A stretch of DNA of 63,956 bases from Streptomyces sp. CB01881 (GCF_002953255.1 NZ_CP026498.1:1406899-1470854), one strand, 5' to 3'; positions 32,667 to 41,907 are shown, numbered from the stretch's first letter. The notes: generated by a model not told the origin, from the sequence alone. Program-made: numbers and translations.

Positions 32667-33857
32667 CTACTTCGCGGTCAGGTACATCCCGCCCGCGTCC
32701 TGCCCCGCCGTGTTGCGGCACGCGAAGTTGCCGCTCGGCCGTGCGTACAGCAGGGTCAGGCACTGCCCGAGGGCCTGCTGGCCGTAGTAGTTGGGGTGCA
32801 TCGACTCCTGCACGGTGCCCTGCGAGGCGCTGAGCCCGGCGTCGACGAACCGCGCCCACTCGCTGGTGGTGGCGGAGGGGGCGGTGGTCGACGTCGCCTG
32901 CCGGGTCGCCTTGGAGCAGACCTCACGGCCCTGGAGCATGTCGCCGAGGTCGAGGAACTGCACGCCCTTCGAGGCCGCGACGCCCGCCAGCGCGCGGGAG
33001 ATCTGCGGCACCAGCGAGTCCCGCGCCCAGTCGGCGTCCCCGTTCCAGAACGGGCAACCGCCGGTGTCGGAGCGGCTCCAGCCGCTCTCCGGGTAGCGCA
33101 TCTCCGCACTGCGCGGGATCGGCGAGGGGTAGGACTGCAGCACGATCCGGTAGTCCCCTGCCGTGTAGCCGGCGCCGGACATCACGGCGCGGATCTCGTC
33201 CAGCGCCTTGCCGACGCCGGCCATCGCGGCGGGCATCCGGGAGTCGATCGCGGCCTGCTGGTCGTCGTTGCAGTAGGAGTACCAGACCAGGTAGTCGGAG
33301 ACGCAGGTCGTGATCACGTCGGCGAAGCCGAGGTCGTTGCCGCCGATCGAGAGCGTGATCAGCTTGACGTTGTACTGGCTCGCGACGGCCGCGAGCTGGT
33401 CGGCCTGCGGGGCCTCGCCCTTGAACGACTGGCCGCCGCTGGCGGCGCGGTAGACGTTGGCGGCGACGGCTCCGGAGCAGGCCAGGTTGAGCTGGGTCTG
33501 CGCGACGGTCGGGGCGCTGCGGACCTCGGCGACGTCCGAGCGGTCGCACCCGCTCGCGTAGGTCGCGCCGTACACCCGGGCCGGATCGTACGCGCTGCCG
33601 GTCCAAGCCCGGTCGGTACCGGCCCGACTGCCGCTGGTGACAACGGAGTTGCCCTTCCATCGGCCGGCCTCGCCGGAGATGTAGCTGTCGCCCATGCTGA
33701 CGCTGGCCGTCGCACCGGAGGGCGTGGCGGCCCGGGCGGGGGCGGCGGCGAACGCGACCAGACCGGCCGCGCTCAGCGGAAGGGTGAGGACTGCGGCGAG
33801 CAGTCGCCTCGTGAAGCGGGTGGTTCTGCGAGTGATGCTCGAACACTTTTCGGGCAC
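32667..33857 (-). CDS. Secreted SGNH/GDSL-type lipase or esterase
   Basis: The protein has 396 residues from GTG 33857 with CAGGAG upstream. The signal peptide has a long twin-Arg-containing basic start (ITRRTTRFTRRLL) and ends near ARAA (~44), which could suit Tat or Sec export. The GDSL motif is VSMGDSYISGEAGRW (Ser nucleophile ~56), block III is LSIGGNDLGFAD, and the C-terminal catalytic His is in MHPNYYGQQAL. Several Cys (CDRSD, LACSG, CVSDY, YCNDD) suggest disulfides, as in the Streptomyces extracellular lipases. It should hydrolyse esters outside the cell. Confidence 0.88.
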   Translation of the reverse strand: MPEKCSSITRRTTRFTRRLLAAVLTLPLSAAGLVAFAAAPARAATPSGATASVSMGDSYISGEAGRWKGNSVVTSGSRAGTDRAWTGSAYDPARVYGATYASGCDRSDVAEVRSAPTVAQTQLNLACSGAVAANVYRAASGGQSFKGEAPQADQLAAVASQYNVKLITLSIGGNDLGFADVITTCVSDYLVWYSYCNDDQQAAIDSRMPAAMAGVGKALDEIRAVMSGAGYTAGDYRIVLQSYPSPIPRSAEMRYPESGWSRSDTGGCPFWNGDADWARDSLVPQISRALAGVAASKGVQFLDLGDMLQGREVCSKATRQATSTTAPSATTSEWARFVDAGLSASQGTVQESMHPNYYGQQALGQCLTLLYARPSGNFACRNTAGQDAGGMYLTAK

Positions 33858-34013
33858 GGCGGAACTCCTGCGGTCGGTCTCGCCCGCTGTGTGGGGGCGG
33901 GGAGACGCGTAGGTGAGGGTAGGCCGCCGGCCGGTGGCGATGAGAACATGACATGCCCGCGCTTGTTACCGCTAGGTATCTGCACCAGGTTTCTCGCTGT
34001 GTTACCGGTCGGT

Positions 34014-35351
34014 TCAGATCAGTCGCGAGACGTCACCGCCCGTTCCCAGTACGGCCGCCAGATCGTCGGCCAGCCGCCGCGCGTCGGCGGGATCCAGCTC
34101 CGCCACGGTGACCCGCAGGCCGGGCGGGGAGTCCACGCGGAACCGCGCGCCGGGCGCCGCGACCCAGCCGCGCTGCACCAGCGCGCCCAGCACGGTGGTC
34201 TCGTCCGGGACCGGCACCCAGACGTTGAGCCCGCTGGCGCCGTGGGCCTCGATGCCGCGCACGGCCAGCTCGCCGATCAGCGCGTCCCGCCGCGCCCGGT
34301 AGGCGGCGGCCACCCGCGCGACCGGCGCGGCGTCGGTGCGCCACAGCTCGGCGACGGTGCACTGCAACAGGTGGCTGACCCAGCCGGCGCCCAGCCGCTG
34401 GCGCCCCAGTACCCGCCCGATGGTCTCCGCGTCCCCGACCGCGTAGGAGAGCCGGAGGTCCGGCCCGTACGCCTTGGCCGCCGAACGGACCACCGCCCAG
34501 TGCTCCGACCCGGCGCCGGCCAGCGGGTGGTACGGCTGGTCGACGATGCCGTGGCCGTGGTCGTCCTCGATCAGCAGCACGCCCGGGTGCTCGGCCAGCA
34601 CCGCGCGCAGCGCCTGCGCCCGCCCGGCGGTGAGCGCGGCTCCGGTCGGGTTCTGCGCCCGGCAGGTGACGACGACCGCGCGGGCGCCGCCCTCCAGTGC
34701 CCGGGCGAGTGCGTCGGGCAGCGGGCCCTCGTCGTCCAGCCGGACGGACGCGGCGCGCAGGCCGAGCGCCGGCAGCAGGTCCAGCAGGCTCCCCCAGCCC
34801 GGGTCCTCGACGGCGACGCTGTCGCCGGGGCGCAGCCGGGTGACGAGGATCCGTTCGATGGTGTCGAGCGAGCCGGAGGCGATGGCGACCGGACCGGAGG
34901 GCAGGCCGTCGGCGCGGAATCCCTCGGCGGCGAGGGCGAGCAGCCCGGGGTCGGCGGCGGGGTGGCCGTAGCGGACCGGGTCCCGGCGGGCGGCCTCGGC
35001 CGCGGCGACGAGGGCCGGGGTCAGGTCGGGCAGCTGTGCCGGGTCGGGGTTCCCGTTGGACAGGTCGCGGGCGTGCGGCGGGACGGGCATCCGGATCTGG
35101 TCGCGCGGGGTGGTCGCGGGCCGCGGGCGGATCCGGCTGCCCTTGCGGCCGGCGGTCTCGATCACGCCCCGGTCGCGGAGCAGCCGGTAGGCGGCGGCGA
35201 CGGTGTTGGGGTTGACGCCGAGCTCGCCGGCCAGGTCGCGCAGCGGGGGCAGCGCGGTACCCGGCGCGAGCCGTCCGGAGCTGACGCCCTGCTCGACGTC
35301 GGCCGCGATTTCGCTGGCGCGCCGCCCCTTGATCGGATAGTCTCCTAGCAC
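34014..35351 (-). CDS. MocR-type regulator (GntR HTH fused to class I aminotransferase domain)
   Basis: The protein has 445 residues from GTG 35351. A GntR-type HTH (PLRDLAGELGVNPNTVAAAY) occupies residues ~10-70, and a PLP-binding fold I aminotransferase domain makes up the rest. CRAQNPTGAALTAGR and the Schiff-base Lys in RSAAKAYGPDLRLSYAVG mark the latter. MocR proteins use PLP or an amino-acid aldimine as signal. It diverges, only 34 bases apart, from a pyridoxamine-phosphate-oxidase-like gene, so a PdxR-like role in vitamin B6 homeostasis is likely. A near-perfect palindrome (35361-35376) lies between them. Confidence 0.9.
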   Translation of the reverse strand: MLGDYPIKGRRASEIAADVEQGVSSGRLAPGTALPPLRDLAGELGVNPNTVAAAYRLLRDRGVIETAGRKGSRIRPRPATTPRDQIRMPVPPHARDLSNGNPDPAQLPDLTPALVAAAEAARRDPVRYGHPAADPGLLALAAEGFRADGLPSGPVAIASGSLDTIERILVTRLRPGDSVAVEDPGWGSLLDLLPALGLRAASVRLDDEGPLPDALARALEGGARAVVVTCRAQNPTGAALTAGRAQALRAVLAEHPGVLLIEDDHGHGIVDQPYHPLAGAGSEHWAVVRSAAKAYGPDLRLSYAVGDAETIGRVLGRQRLGAGWVSHLLQCTVAELWRTDAAPVARVAAAYRARRDALIGELAVRGIEAHGASGLNVWVPVPDETTVLGALVQRGWVAAPGARFRVDSPPGLRVTVAELDPADARRLADDLAAVLGTGGDVSRLI

Positions 35352-35360
35352 AAAAGAGAT

Positions 35361-35376
35361 TATGCACTAGTACATA
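35361..35376. promoter_or_regulatory. Palindromic operator between MocR and the oxidase gene
   Basis: TATGCACTAGTACATA is a 16-base palindrome with one mismatched pair centred on ACTAGT, in a 34-base AT-rich divergent gap. It ends 9 bases before the oxidase ATG, so both transcripts must have very short leaders and share control. Confidence 0.6.
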
Positions 35377-35385
35377 GAGGTTGTC

Positions 35386-36048
35386 ATGTCAGGCAGCGCC
35401 GCGTCCTACTCCCGCACCCCGCGCACCACCCCGACCCGCTACAAGGAGCGTGCGACCTGGGAGCAGGACGCCATCCACGCCATTCTGGACGCCGGCTACC
35501 TCTGCCACCTCGGCTTCCTGGCCGACGGCGCCCCGGTCGTGCTGCCGACCATCTACGCCCGGGTGGGCGACCGCCTCTACATCCACGGCTCCACCGGCAG
35601 CCGGCCGATGCGCGGTGCCAAGGGCGACGAGGGCCTGCCGGTCTGTGTCACCGTCACCCTGGTCGACGGCCTGGTGCTGACCAAGTCCGCCTTCAACCAC
35701 TCGATCAACTTCCGTTCGGTGGTCGCCCACGGCACCGCCCACCAGGTGACCGACCCCGAGGAGCTGTCGGTCGCGCTGGACGCGCTGGTCGACCAGACCG
35801 TCCCCGGCCGCTCCGCAGAGGTCCGCCCGGCCAACGCCAAGGAGCTGGCCGCCACCGCCGTCATCCGCCTCGTCCTGGACGAGGTCTCCGCCAAGACCCG
35901 GGCCGACGACGCCGACGACGACGAGGAGGACCTCGGCCTCCCGCACTGGGCCGGCGTGGTGCCGGTGACCACGGTGTACGGCACGCCCGTGCCGCACGCC
36001 TCCACCACCGTTCCGCTCCCCGCGCACCTGCGCGACTTCACCGGCTGA
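35386..36048 (+). CDS. Pyridoxamine 5'-phosphate oxidase family (FMN split-barrel) protein
   Basis: The protein has 220 residues. The split-barrel begins with AIHAILDAGYLCHLGFLADG and continues LPTIYARVGDRLYIHGSTG, VCVTVTLVDGLVLTKSAF and NHSINFRSVVAHG, all typical of the FMN-binding 'pyridoxamine oxidase-like' subgroup (nitroimidazole-resistance/NimA-like). An acidic DDADDDEEDL loop near 185-195 is a local feature. It may oxidise a B6 vitamer or act as a general flavin reductase. Divergence from a MocR (PLP-sensing) regulator supports a B6 link. A PaiB-like gene follows 12 bases later and is probably cotranscribed. Confidence 0.84.
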   Translation: MSGSAASYSRTPRTTPTRYKERATWEQDAIHAILDAGYLCHLGFLADGAPVVLPTIYARVGDRLYIHGSTGSRPMRGAKGDEGLPVCVTVTLVDGLVLTKSAFNHSINFRSVVAHGTAHQVTDPEELSVALDALVDQTVPGRSAEVRPANAKELAATAVIRLVLDEVSAKTRADDADDDEEDLGLPHWAGVVPVTTVYGTPVPHASTTVPLPAHLRDFTG

Positions 36049-36060
36049 CCGGGCCCGCCG

Positions 36061-36684
36061 ATGCTGATCAGGTCCTGGGACAGGGGTGACGAGGCCGAAT
36101 GGCGGGCCTGGCTCGCCGAGGGGCGCGACTTCGGCCTGCTCGCCGCCAACGGCCGCGACGGCGAGGGCCCGGTGCTGGTCCCCACGCACTTCCTGCTCGA
36201 CGCGGAGGCCGGCGAGATCCTGCTCCACCTCGCCGCGCCCAACCCGCTGCTCGCCGCCGTCCGCGCCGACCCCGCGGTGACCCTCGCGGTGACCGACGAC
36301 TACGCCTTCGCCCCCGGCCACTGGCGCGGCGAGCCGGGAACGCCGACCAGCTACTACGCCTCGGTGCACTTCGTCTGCACGGCCGAGGTCGTCGAGGACG
36401 CGGCCGGGAAGGCGCGGATCCTCAACCGCCAGCTGGCGCACTTCCAGCCGGAGACGCCGGACACCCGGGTCACCCCCGGTGACGGCCCGTTCGGCCGGCT
36501 CCTGCCGGGCCTGCGCGGGCTGCGGCTGACCGTCCGAGAGGTGCGGGCCAAGTTCAAGTACGACGACAAGAAGCCCGCCCACGAGCAGTACGCCCTCGCG
36601 GACCGGCTCGCCGCGCGCGGGCACGGCCGGGACGCGGGCGTCCGCGCCCAGCTGCTCCGCCGCAACGCCCGCCGTACGGGGTGA
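36061..36684 (+). CDS. PaiB-family FMN-binding protein
   Basis: The protein has 207 residues. It has the PaiB/FMN_bind_2 pattern: GRDFGLLAANGRDGEGPVLV, PTHFLLDAEAGEILLHLA, NPLLAAVRADPAVTLAVTDD and TPTSYYASVHFVCTAEV. Despite the historic name 'negative transcriptional regulator', the fold is a flavin/haem-binding split barrel and DNA binding is doubtful. It follows the oxidase-like gene closely, making an operon of two flavin split-barrel proteins under a MocR promoter. No separate promoter or terminator is visible between them. Confidence 0.83.
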   Translation: MLIRSWDRGDEAEWRAWLAEGRDFGLLAANGRDGEGPVLVPTHFLLDAEAGEILLHLAAPNPLLAAVRADPAVTLAVTDDYAFAPGHWRGEPGTPTSYYASVHFVCTAEVVEDAAGKARILNRQLAHFQPETPDTRVTPGDGPFGRLLPGLRGLRLTVREVRAKFKYDDKKPAHEQYALADRLAARGHGRDAGVRAQLLRRNARRTG

Positions 36685-36810
36685 CGGCACTGACGTGACG
36701 TCACCCGTCCGGACCCGTTTTCGGGCGGGACGGCGCAACCCCTGATCGAATGTGGGACGAATCCTGCCCATTCGGCCGTGCCGGCGGGCCCGTCCACTCG
36801 GGGAGCGCGT

Positions 36811-38223
36811 GTGTCCACCACCCACACCCATCCGGCGTCCGGCGAGGCGCACCTCGGGCACGTCGTCTTCATCTCCGCCGCGGCCGCGATGGGCGGCTTC
36901 CTGTTCGGCTACGACAGCGCGGTGATCAACGGCGCGGTGACCGGCATCCAGAAGCACTTCGGGGTCGGAAACGGCGAGACGGCCTTCGTGGTGGCCATCG
37001 CGCTGCTCGGCTCGGCGGCCGGCGCGGTGGCCGCCGGCCGTCTCGCCGACCACCTCGGCCGGGTCCGCACCATGCTGCTGGCCGCCGTGCTGTTCGCGAT
37101 CAGCGGCGTCGGCTCGATGTTCCCGCCGAGCATCCAGGTGCTCGCCACCTGGCGGGTGGTCGGCGGCGTGGCGATCGGCATCGCCTCGGTCATCGCGCCC
37201 ACCTACATCGCCGAGGTGGCGCCCACCGCCTACCGCGGTCGGCTGGCCTCCTTCCAGCAGATGGCGATCGTGCTCGGCATCACCGTCTCCCAGCTCGCCA
37301 ACTGGGCGCTCAACCAGGCCGCCGGCGGGGAGTCCACCGGCCACCTCGGCGGCGTCCAGGCCTGGCAGTGGATGCTCGGCGTGGAGGCGGTCCCGGCCCT
37401 GGTCTACGGGCTGATGGCGCTGGCCATCCCGGAGTCCCCGCGCTACCTGATCGCCGACCACCGCGAGGCGCAGGCCCGCAAGGTCCTGCTGGAGGTGGAG
37501 GGCGAGGGCGTGGACCTCGACTCCCGGGTCGCCGAGATCCGCGCCGTGCTGGAGTCCGCGCACAAACCCCGGGGCAAGGACCTGCTGGGCGGCCGGTTCG
37601 GGCTGCTGCCGATCGTCTGGGTCGGCATCGGCGCCTCGGTGTTCCAGCAGTTCGTCGGCATCAACGTGATCTTCTACTACTCCTCGTTCCTCTGGCAGTC
37701 GGTCGGCATCAACGAGGCCAACTCGCTGCTGATCAGCCTCTCCACCTCGATCGTCAACGTGATCGGCACGGTGGTCGCGATGGCGCTGGTCGACCGGATC
37801 GGCCGCAAGCCGCTCGCGCTGGCCGGGTCGGCCGGCATGGCGCTCTCCCTGGGCACCGCGGCCTGGGCCTTCTCCTACCGGCAGGGCACCGGCGACACCG
37901 CCACGCTGGACGACACCCACGCCACCGTCGCGCTGGTCGCCGCGCACGTGTTCGTGTTCTGCTTCGCCTTCTCCTGGGGCGTGGTGGTCTGGGTCCTGCT
38001 CGGCGAGATGTTCCCCAACCGGATCCGGGCGCTCGCCCTGTCCGTCGCCGCCTCGGCCCAGTGGCTCGCCAACTGGGCGATCACGGTCAGCTTCCCCGAC
38101 CTCGCCGACTGGAACCTGTCGGCGACGTACGTGATCTACGCCTGCTTCGCACTGCTCTCCATCCCCTTCGTGGCCTTCTGCATCAAGGAGACCAAGGGCC
38201 GCGCGCTGGAGGAGATGGGCTGA
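36811..38223 (+). CDS. Sugar porter (MFS), glucose-permease type
   Basis: The protein has 470 residues from GTG 36811 with GGGGAG upstream. Twelve hydrophobic segments carry sugar-porter motifs: GGFLFGYDSAVINGAV in TM1, GRLADHLGRVRTM after TM2, IAPTYIAEVAPTAYRGRLAS, PESPRYLI, the sugar-binding QQFVGINVIFYYSS in TM7, DRIGRKPLALAG and the terminal KETKGRALEEM. It closely resembles the Streptomyces GlcP type of glucose/H+ symporter. It sits alone with 580 bases of unrelated split-barrel genes upstream. Glucose is the likely substrate but the motif set does not prove it. Confidence 0.88.
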   Translation: MSTTHTHPASGEAHLGHVVFISAAAAMGGFLFGYDSAVINGAVTGIQKHFGVGNGETAFVVAIALLGSAAGAVAAGRLADHLGRVRTMLLAAVLFAISGVGSMFPPSIQVLATWRVVGGVAIGIASVIAPTYIAEVAPTAYRGRLASFQQMAIVLGITVSQLANWALNQAAGGESTGHLGGVQAWQWMLGVEAVPALVYGLMALAIPESPRYLIADHREAQARKVLLEVEGEGVDLDSRVAEIRAVLESAHKPRGKDLLGGRFGLLPIVWVGIGASVFQQFVGINVIFYYSSFLWQSVGINEANSLLISLSTSIVNVIGTVVAMALVDRIGRKPLALAGSAGMALSLGTAAWAFSYRQGTGDTATLDDTHATVALVAAHVFVFCFAFSWGVVVWVLLGEMFPNRIRALALSVAASAQWLANWAITVSFPDLADWNLSATYVIYACFALLSIPFVAFCIKETKGRALEEMG

Positions 38224-38372
38224 CCCACCGCCCGCGGCGCCGCCGCCGCCCCGCCACCACCCACGGCACCGCCGTCCGCGGCACCGCCGCCCACGCCACC
38301 CCTGTACGCGCCTCCGTCCGCAGCAGCACCGTCCACGCCGCCGTCCGCGGCCCGTCCCACCGAGAGGAAGCC

Positions 38373-39074
38373 ATGCCTGAGCAGGGCGGCTCCCGGCAGA
38401 ACGTCACCTTCCCGAGCAACGGCCACGAGGCCCACGGCTACCTGGCCCGGCCACCGCAGGGCGTCGGCCCCGGCCTGGTGGTGGTCCAGGAGTGGTGGGG
38501 CCTCACCTCGCACGTCGCGGCGATGGCGGACCGCTTCGCCGCCGAGGGCTTCACCGTCCTCGCGCCGGACCTCTTCGGCGGCACGACCACCCACGACACC
38601 GCCGAGGCCGCCCGGCTCAAGCGCGAACTCCCGGTCGAGCGGGCCGTGGTGGACCTGCGCGGCGCGGTCGGCTACCTGCTCGGGCTGGACGGCGTGGTCG
38701 GCGACGCGGTCGGGGTGGCCGGTTTCTGCATGGGCGGCGGCTTCGCCCTGCTGCTGGCCGCCGCCGAGGGTGACCGGGTGGCGGCGGCGGTCCCGTTCTA
38801 CGGGCTGCCGCCCGACCCGGACTTCGACTACCGGGGCCTGACCGCCCACGTCCTCGGCCACTACGCCGAGCACGACCGCTCGATCCCGATGGCCGCCGTC
38901 GACGAGGCGGCGATCCGGATCGGCGAGGCCACCGACGTCCGGCCCGAAATCCACTTCTACCCGGCCGGGCACGCCTTCATGAACGACGAGAACCTGCTCG
39001 GCACCTACGACGCGCTCCAGGCCCGGATCGCCTGGCGCCGCACGCTCAGCTTCCTCCGGGGGCACCTCGGGTAA
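38373..39074 (+). CDS. Dienelactone hydrolase family protein
   Basis: The protein has 233 residues from ATG 38373 with GAGAGGAAG upstream. The alpha/beta hydrolase fold has the DLH hallmarks: VVVQEWWGLTSHVAAMADRF with the Glu that activates the thiol, the nucleophile Cys in GVAGFCMGGGFALLLAA, HYAEHDRSIPM holding the Asp, and His in FYPAGHAFMN. These cytosolic enzymes hydrolyse dienelactone in chlorocatechol degradation or act more broadly on lactones and esters. No aromatic-ring genes are nearby, so the physiological substrate is open. Confidence 0.88.
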   Translation: MPEQGGSRQNVTFPSNGHEAHGYLARPPQGVGPGLVVVQEWWGLTSHVAAMADRFAAEGFTVLAPDLFGGTTTHDTAEAARLKRELPVERAVVDLRGAVGYLLGLDGVVGDAVGVAGFCMGGGFALLLAAAEGDRVAAAVPFYGLPPDPDFDYRGLTAHVLGHYAEHDRSIPMAAVDEAAIRIGEATDVRPEIHFYPAGHAFMNDENLLGTYDALQARIAWRRTLSFLRGHLG

Positions 39075-39160
39075 CCCGTCCGGCAGCGGCCCGCTCCGAA
39101 GGGCCGGTAAGACCCGAAAACCGGCTGGACAGCTGACAGTTCCCCGGTCATAGTCACCAG

Positions 39161-40432
39161 GTGCAGAGCCCTCCCCCACCCCGAGGCCGCTTCCCCTGGG
39201 CCGGCCGCAACTTCCGCATCCAGACCGCGGCCACCGTGATCAGCGGCCTCGGCAATGCCGGCGCCCCGATCGCCACCGCCTTCGCCGTCATGGAGAGCGG
39301 CGGCTCCACCGCCGAGGTCGGCTACGTCACCGCCGCCCGGCTGGTCCCGGTGGTCCTGCTGCTGATGGTCGGCGGTGCGCTCGCCGACCGCCTGCCGCGC
39401 CACCACGTCATGGTCGCCGCCAACCTGTTCAGCGCCGTCTCGCAGGCCGTGCTGGCCGCGCTGGTGCTGGCCGGGAACGTCCGGCTCTGGCAGCTGATGC
39501 TGCTCTCCGCCGCGGGCGGCGCCGGCCACGCCTTCTACGCCCCCGCCTCCGAGGGCATGATCATGCAGAGCGTGGCCGCCGAGCACGCCGGCCGGGCCTT
39601 CTCGGTCTTCCGGTTGGCGCTCAACTCCGCCCAGATCGGCGGCATGGCACTCGGCGGCGCGCTCACCGCCGCCGTCGGCCCCGGCTGGGTGCTCGCCCTG
39701 GACGCCGGCTGCTTCCTGCTCGCCGCCTCGCTGCGGTTCCTCCTGGAGGCCGAGGCGGCCGCGCCCGCCGAACCGGGCGGCGGCATGCTGCGCGACCTGC
39801 GCGAAGGCTGGCAGGAGTTCGCCTCCCGCCGCTGGCTCTGGGTGATCGTGCTGCAGTTCGCCGTGCTGATGGCCTGCATCACCGCCGTGGACGCGGTGTA
39901 CGGGCCGATCGTCGCCGAGCAGCGGCTCGGCGGGGCCCGCGACTGGGGCCTGGCGCTGGCCGCACACGGCGTCGGCCTGGTGGTGACCGGCCTGGTGATG
40001 GTCCGCTGGCAGCCGCGGCGGATCCTGCTGATCGGCAACTGGGGCGTCTTCCTCTTCAGCCTGCCGGCCCTGGCGCTCGCCCTGACCGCGCCGCTGCCGG
40101 CCCTGGTGGCGGCGATGTTCCTCTCCGGCGCCGGGGTCACCGTCTTCGGCGTCAACTGGATGATCGCGCTCCAGCAGGAGATACCCGCCGAGGCGTTCTC
40201 CCGCGTCTCGGCGTACGACCACCTCGGCTCGCTCTCGCTGTCCCCGGTCGGCACCGCACTGGCCGGCCCGGCCGCGGACACGCTCGGCCTGTCCGGCGCG
40301 CTCCGGGCGTGCACGGCGCTCTGCCTGGTGCTGAGCGCCGTCGTCCTGCTCGACCCGCAGGTCCGCCGCCTCTCCCGGCACACCGTCGGCCGGCCGGCCG
40401 ACGCACCTTCGGAACCCGCCTCCGCGCACTGA
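39161..40432 (+). CDS. MFS exporter, EntS/MFS_3-like (12-TM)
   Basis: The protein has 423 residues from GTG 39161. About twelve membrane segments start after a short Pro/Arg-rich leader. The family motif after TM2 is GGALADRLPRHHVMVAANL. GHAFYAPASEGMIMQSVAAE and AFSVFRLALNSAQIGGMALG match the MFS_3/enterobactin-exporter branch that contains many antibiotic and siderophore exporters. The substrate is unknown and no pathway genes adjoin it. An Ala/Pro/Ser tail of ~20 residues ends the protein. Confidence 0.85.
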   Translation: MQSPPPPRGRFPWAGRNFRIQTAATVISGLGNAGAPIATAFAVMESGGSTAEVGYVTAARLVPVVLLLMVGGALADRLPRHHVMVAANLFSAVSQAVLAALVLAGNVRLWQLMLLSAAGGAGHAFYAPASEGMIMQSVAAEHAGRAFSVFRLALNSAQIGGMALGGALTAAVGPGWVLALDAGCFLLAASLRFLLEAEAAAPAEPGGGMLRDLREGWQEFASRRWLWVIVLQFAVLMACITAVDAVYGPIVAEQRLGGARDWGLALAAHGVGLVVTGLVMVRWQPRRILLIGNWGVFLFSLPALALALTAPLPALVAAMFLSGAGVTVFGVNWMIALQQEIPAEAFSRVSAYDHLGSLSLSPVGTALAGPAADTLGLSGALRACTALCLVLSAVVLLDPQVRRLSRHTVGRPADAPSEPASAH

Positions 40433-40531
40433 CGCACCCGGTGCGCCCCCGCGTACACCCTCCGGTCCGCAACCACCGGTGGGCGCCGCTCGTCCGACCA
40501 GGTGATGACAGAGTCACACCTGGGGGCGCCG

Positions 40532-41065
40532 ATGCCGAAGCCGTTGCTGTTCCTGGATGTCGACGGCGTGCTCAACCCGGTCTGCCCCGGGCCGGACGGC
40601 GACTTCGACGCGCACACCCTGCTCGGCCACACCGTGCTGCTGTCCGCCCGGCACGGCAGCTGGCTGCGCGAACTGGCCGAGGCGTACGAGCTGGTCTGGG
40701 CCACCACCTGGGAGGAGCACGCCAACACCCACGTCGCCCCGGCGATCGGCCTGCCCGAGCTGCCGGTGGTCCGCTTCACCGGCTACCTCCCGCAGCCCGG
40801 CGACCCGCGGGTGCCGCTGATGGAGCTGTTCTCCGCCCGCAAGTGGGCGCCGCTGCTGCGCTACGCCGCCGGCCGCCCGTTCGCCTGGATCGACGACGTC
40901 ATCCCCGGCCGGCTGGTGCGCAACGCGTTCTGGCGCCGCGACCGCGTCCTGCTCCGGATCGACCCCGGCGAGGGCCTGGAGCGCCGGCACGTCGACCGGT
41001 TGCTCGCCCGCCCGCCGCGCGCCCCGGCCTTCCGGTCACCGTTCAGCCGGTCGGCAGCCAGCTGA
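40532..41065 (+). CDS. HAD-domain protein
   Basis: The protein has 177 residues from ATG 40532 behind CTGGGGG. HAD motif I is PLLFLDVDGVLNPVCPG (nucleophile and acid/base Asp), motif II/III features appear in VWATTWEEHANTHVAP and RKWAPLLRYAAG, and motif IV is FAWIDDVIPG. It is a short cap-less HAD phosphatase-like protein of the 'HAD domain-containing' family common in actinomycetes; substrate unknown. Its 3' end overlaps the convergent CPBP gene by 23 bases. Confidence 0.83.
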   Translation: MPKPLLFLDVDGVLNPVCPGPDGDFDAHTLLGHTVLLSARHGSWLRELAEAYELVWATTWEEHANTHVAPAIGLPELPVVRFTGYLPQPGDPRVPLMELFSARKWAPLLRYAAGRPFAWIDDVIPGRLVRNAFWRRDRVLLRIDPGEGLERRHVDRLLARPPRAPAFRSPFSRSAAS

Positions 41066-41831
41066 CGTGCCCGGCCAGCAGCGCGTACCCGACGAACGCC
41101 ACCGTGTCGATCAACGCGTGCGCCACCACCAGCGGCATCACCCGCCCCCACCGCCGGTACAGCAGGCAGAACACCGCGCCCATCACCATGTTGCCGACCA
41201 GCCCGCCGACCCCCTGGTACAGGTGGTACGAGCCCCGCAGCACCGAGCTGGCCACCACCGCGGCCGGCCACGACCAGCCCAGCTGCCCGAGCCGGCGCAG
41301 CAGGTAGCCGAGGACGACGACCTCCTCCAGGATCGCGTTCTGCCAGGCCGAGGCGACCAGCACCGGGATCCGCCACCAGACGTCCGGCAGCCCGGACGGC
41401 GCCACCGTCAGGTTGTAGCCGGCCGCCTGCGAGCCGAGGTAGAGCGCCAGCCCGGAGCCGCCGATCGCGGCCGCGACGGCGGCGCCGCGGCCGAGGTCGC
41501 GCAGCTTCTGCCCGAGGTCGAAGCCGAGCACCCGCAGCGAGACGCCCTCGCGCACCAGCAGGTAGCCGACCAGGACGACCGGCATCAGCCCGCGGCCGAT
41601 GTAGTAGAGCTGCCAGGCGAGGTCCAGCCAGGGGCGGCCGGGGGCGCGCGAGGCGTTCAGGGTCGCGACCTGCTGGCCGAGCTTGAGCGTCTCGGTGAGC
41701 GAGCCGGTGAAGCTGATCAGCGCGCCGATGCCGCTGGCCCCGAGGGAGAGGCCGAGGACGGTCAGCAGCTCGACGCCGAGCAGCCGGCGCGTCGGCTTCG
41801 CGGTCTCCGGTTCGGTCGAGGCGGTGGTCAC
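41043..41831 (-). CDS. CPBP/CAAX-protease-like membrane protein
   Basis: The protein has 262 residues with about seven or eight membrane segments. The CPBP (Abi) region is at AWQNAILEEVVVLGYLLRRL: the Glu-Glu pair is present but the Arg of the usual EExxxR is replaced. Motif 2 is SVLRGSYHLYQGVGG with the His, and motif 3 is MPLVVAHALIDTVAFV with the His and Asn/Asp position. The family contains intramembrane proteases and bacteriocin-immunity proteins. The Arg substitution also occurs in other streptomycete members in my recollection, so it may still be active. It overlaps the HAD gene tail to tail. Confidence 0.83.
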   Translation of the reverse strand: MTTASTEPETAKPTRRLLGVELLTVLGLSLGASGIGALISFTGSLTETLKLGQQVATLNASRAPGRPWLDLAWQLYYIGRGLMPVVLVGYLLVREGVSLRVLGFDLGQKLRDLGRGAAVAAAIGGSGLALYLGSQAAGYNLTVAPSGLPDVWWRIPVLVASAWQNAILEEVVVLGYLLRRLGQLGWSWPAAVVASSVLRGSYHLYQGVGGLVGNMVMGAVFCLLYRRWGRVMPLVVAHALIDTVAFVGYALLAGHVSWLPTG

Positions 41832-41907
41832 GGCGTGCTCCAGCGGTGCGGCGTCGCTCCGGCCGTCGGCCGACCACCGGAGCGGTCATCCTTCCACAGG
41901 AGGGGTG

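Noticed and set aside
35389..37947. 852-residue minus-strand frame
   Set aside because: Antisense to three well-supported genes and rich in Gly, Val, Asp and His without domain patterns.
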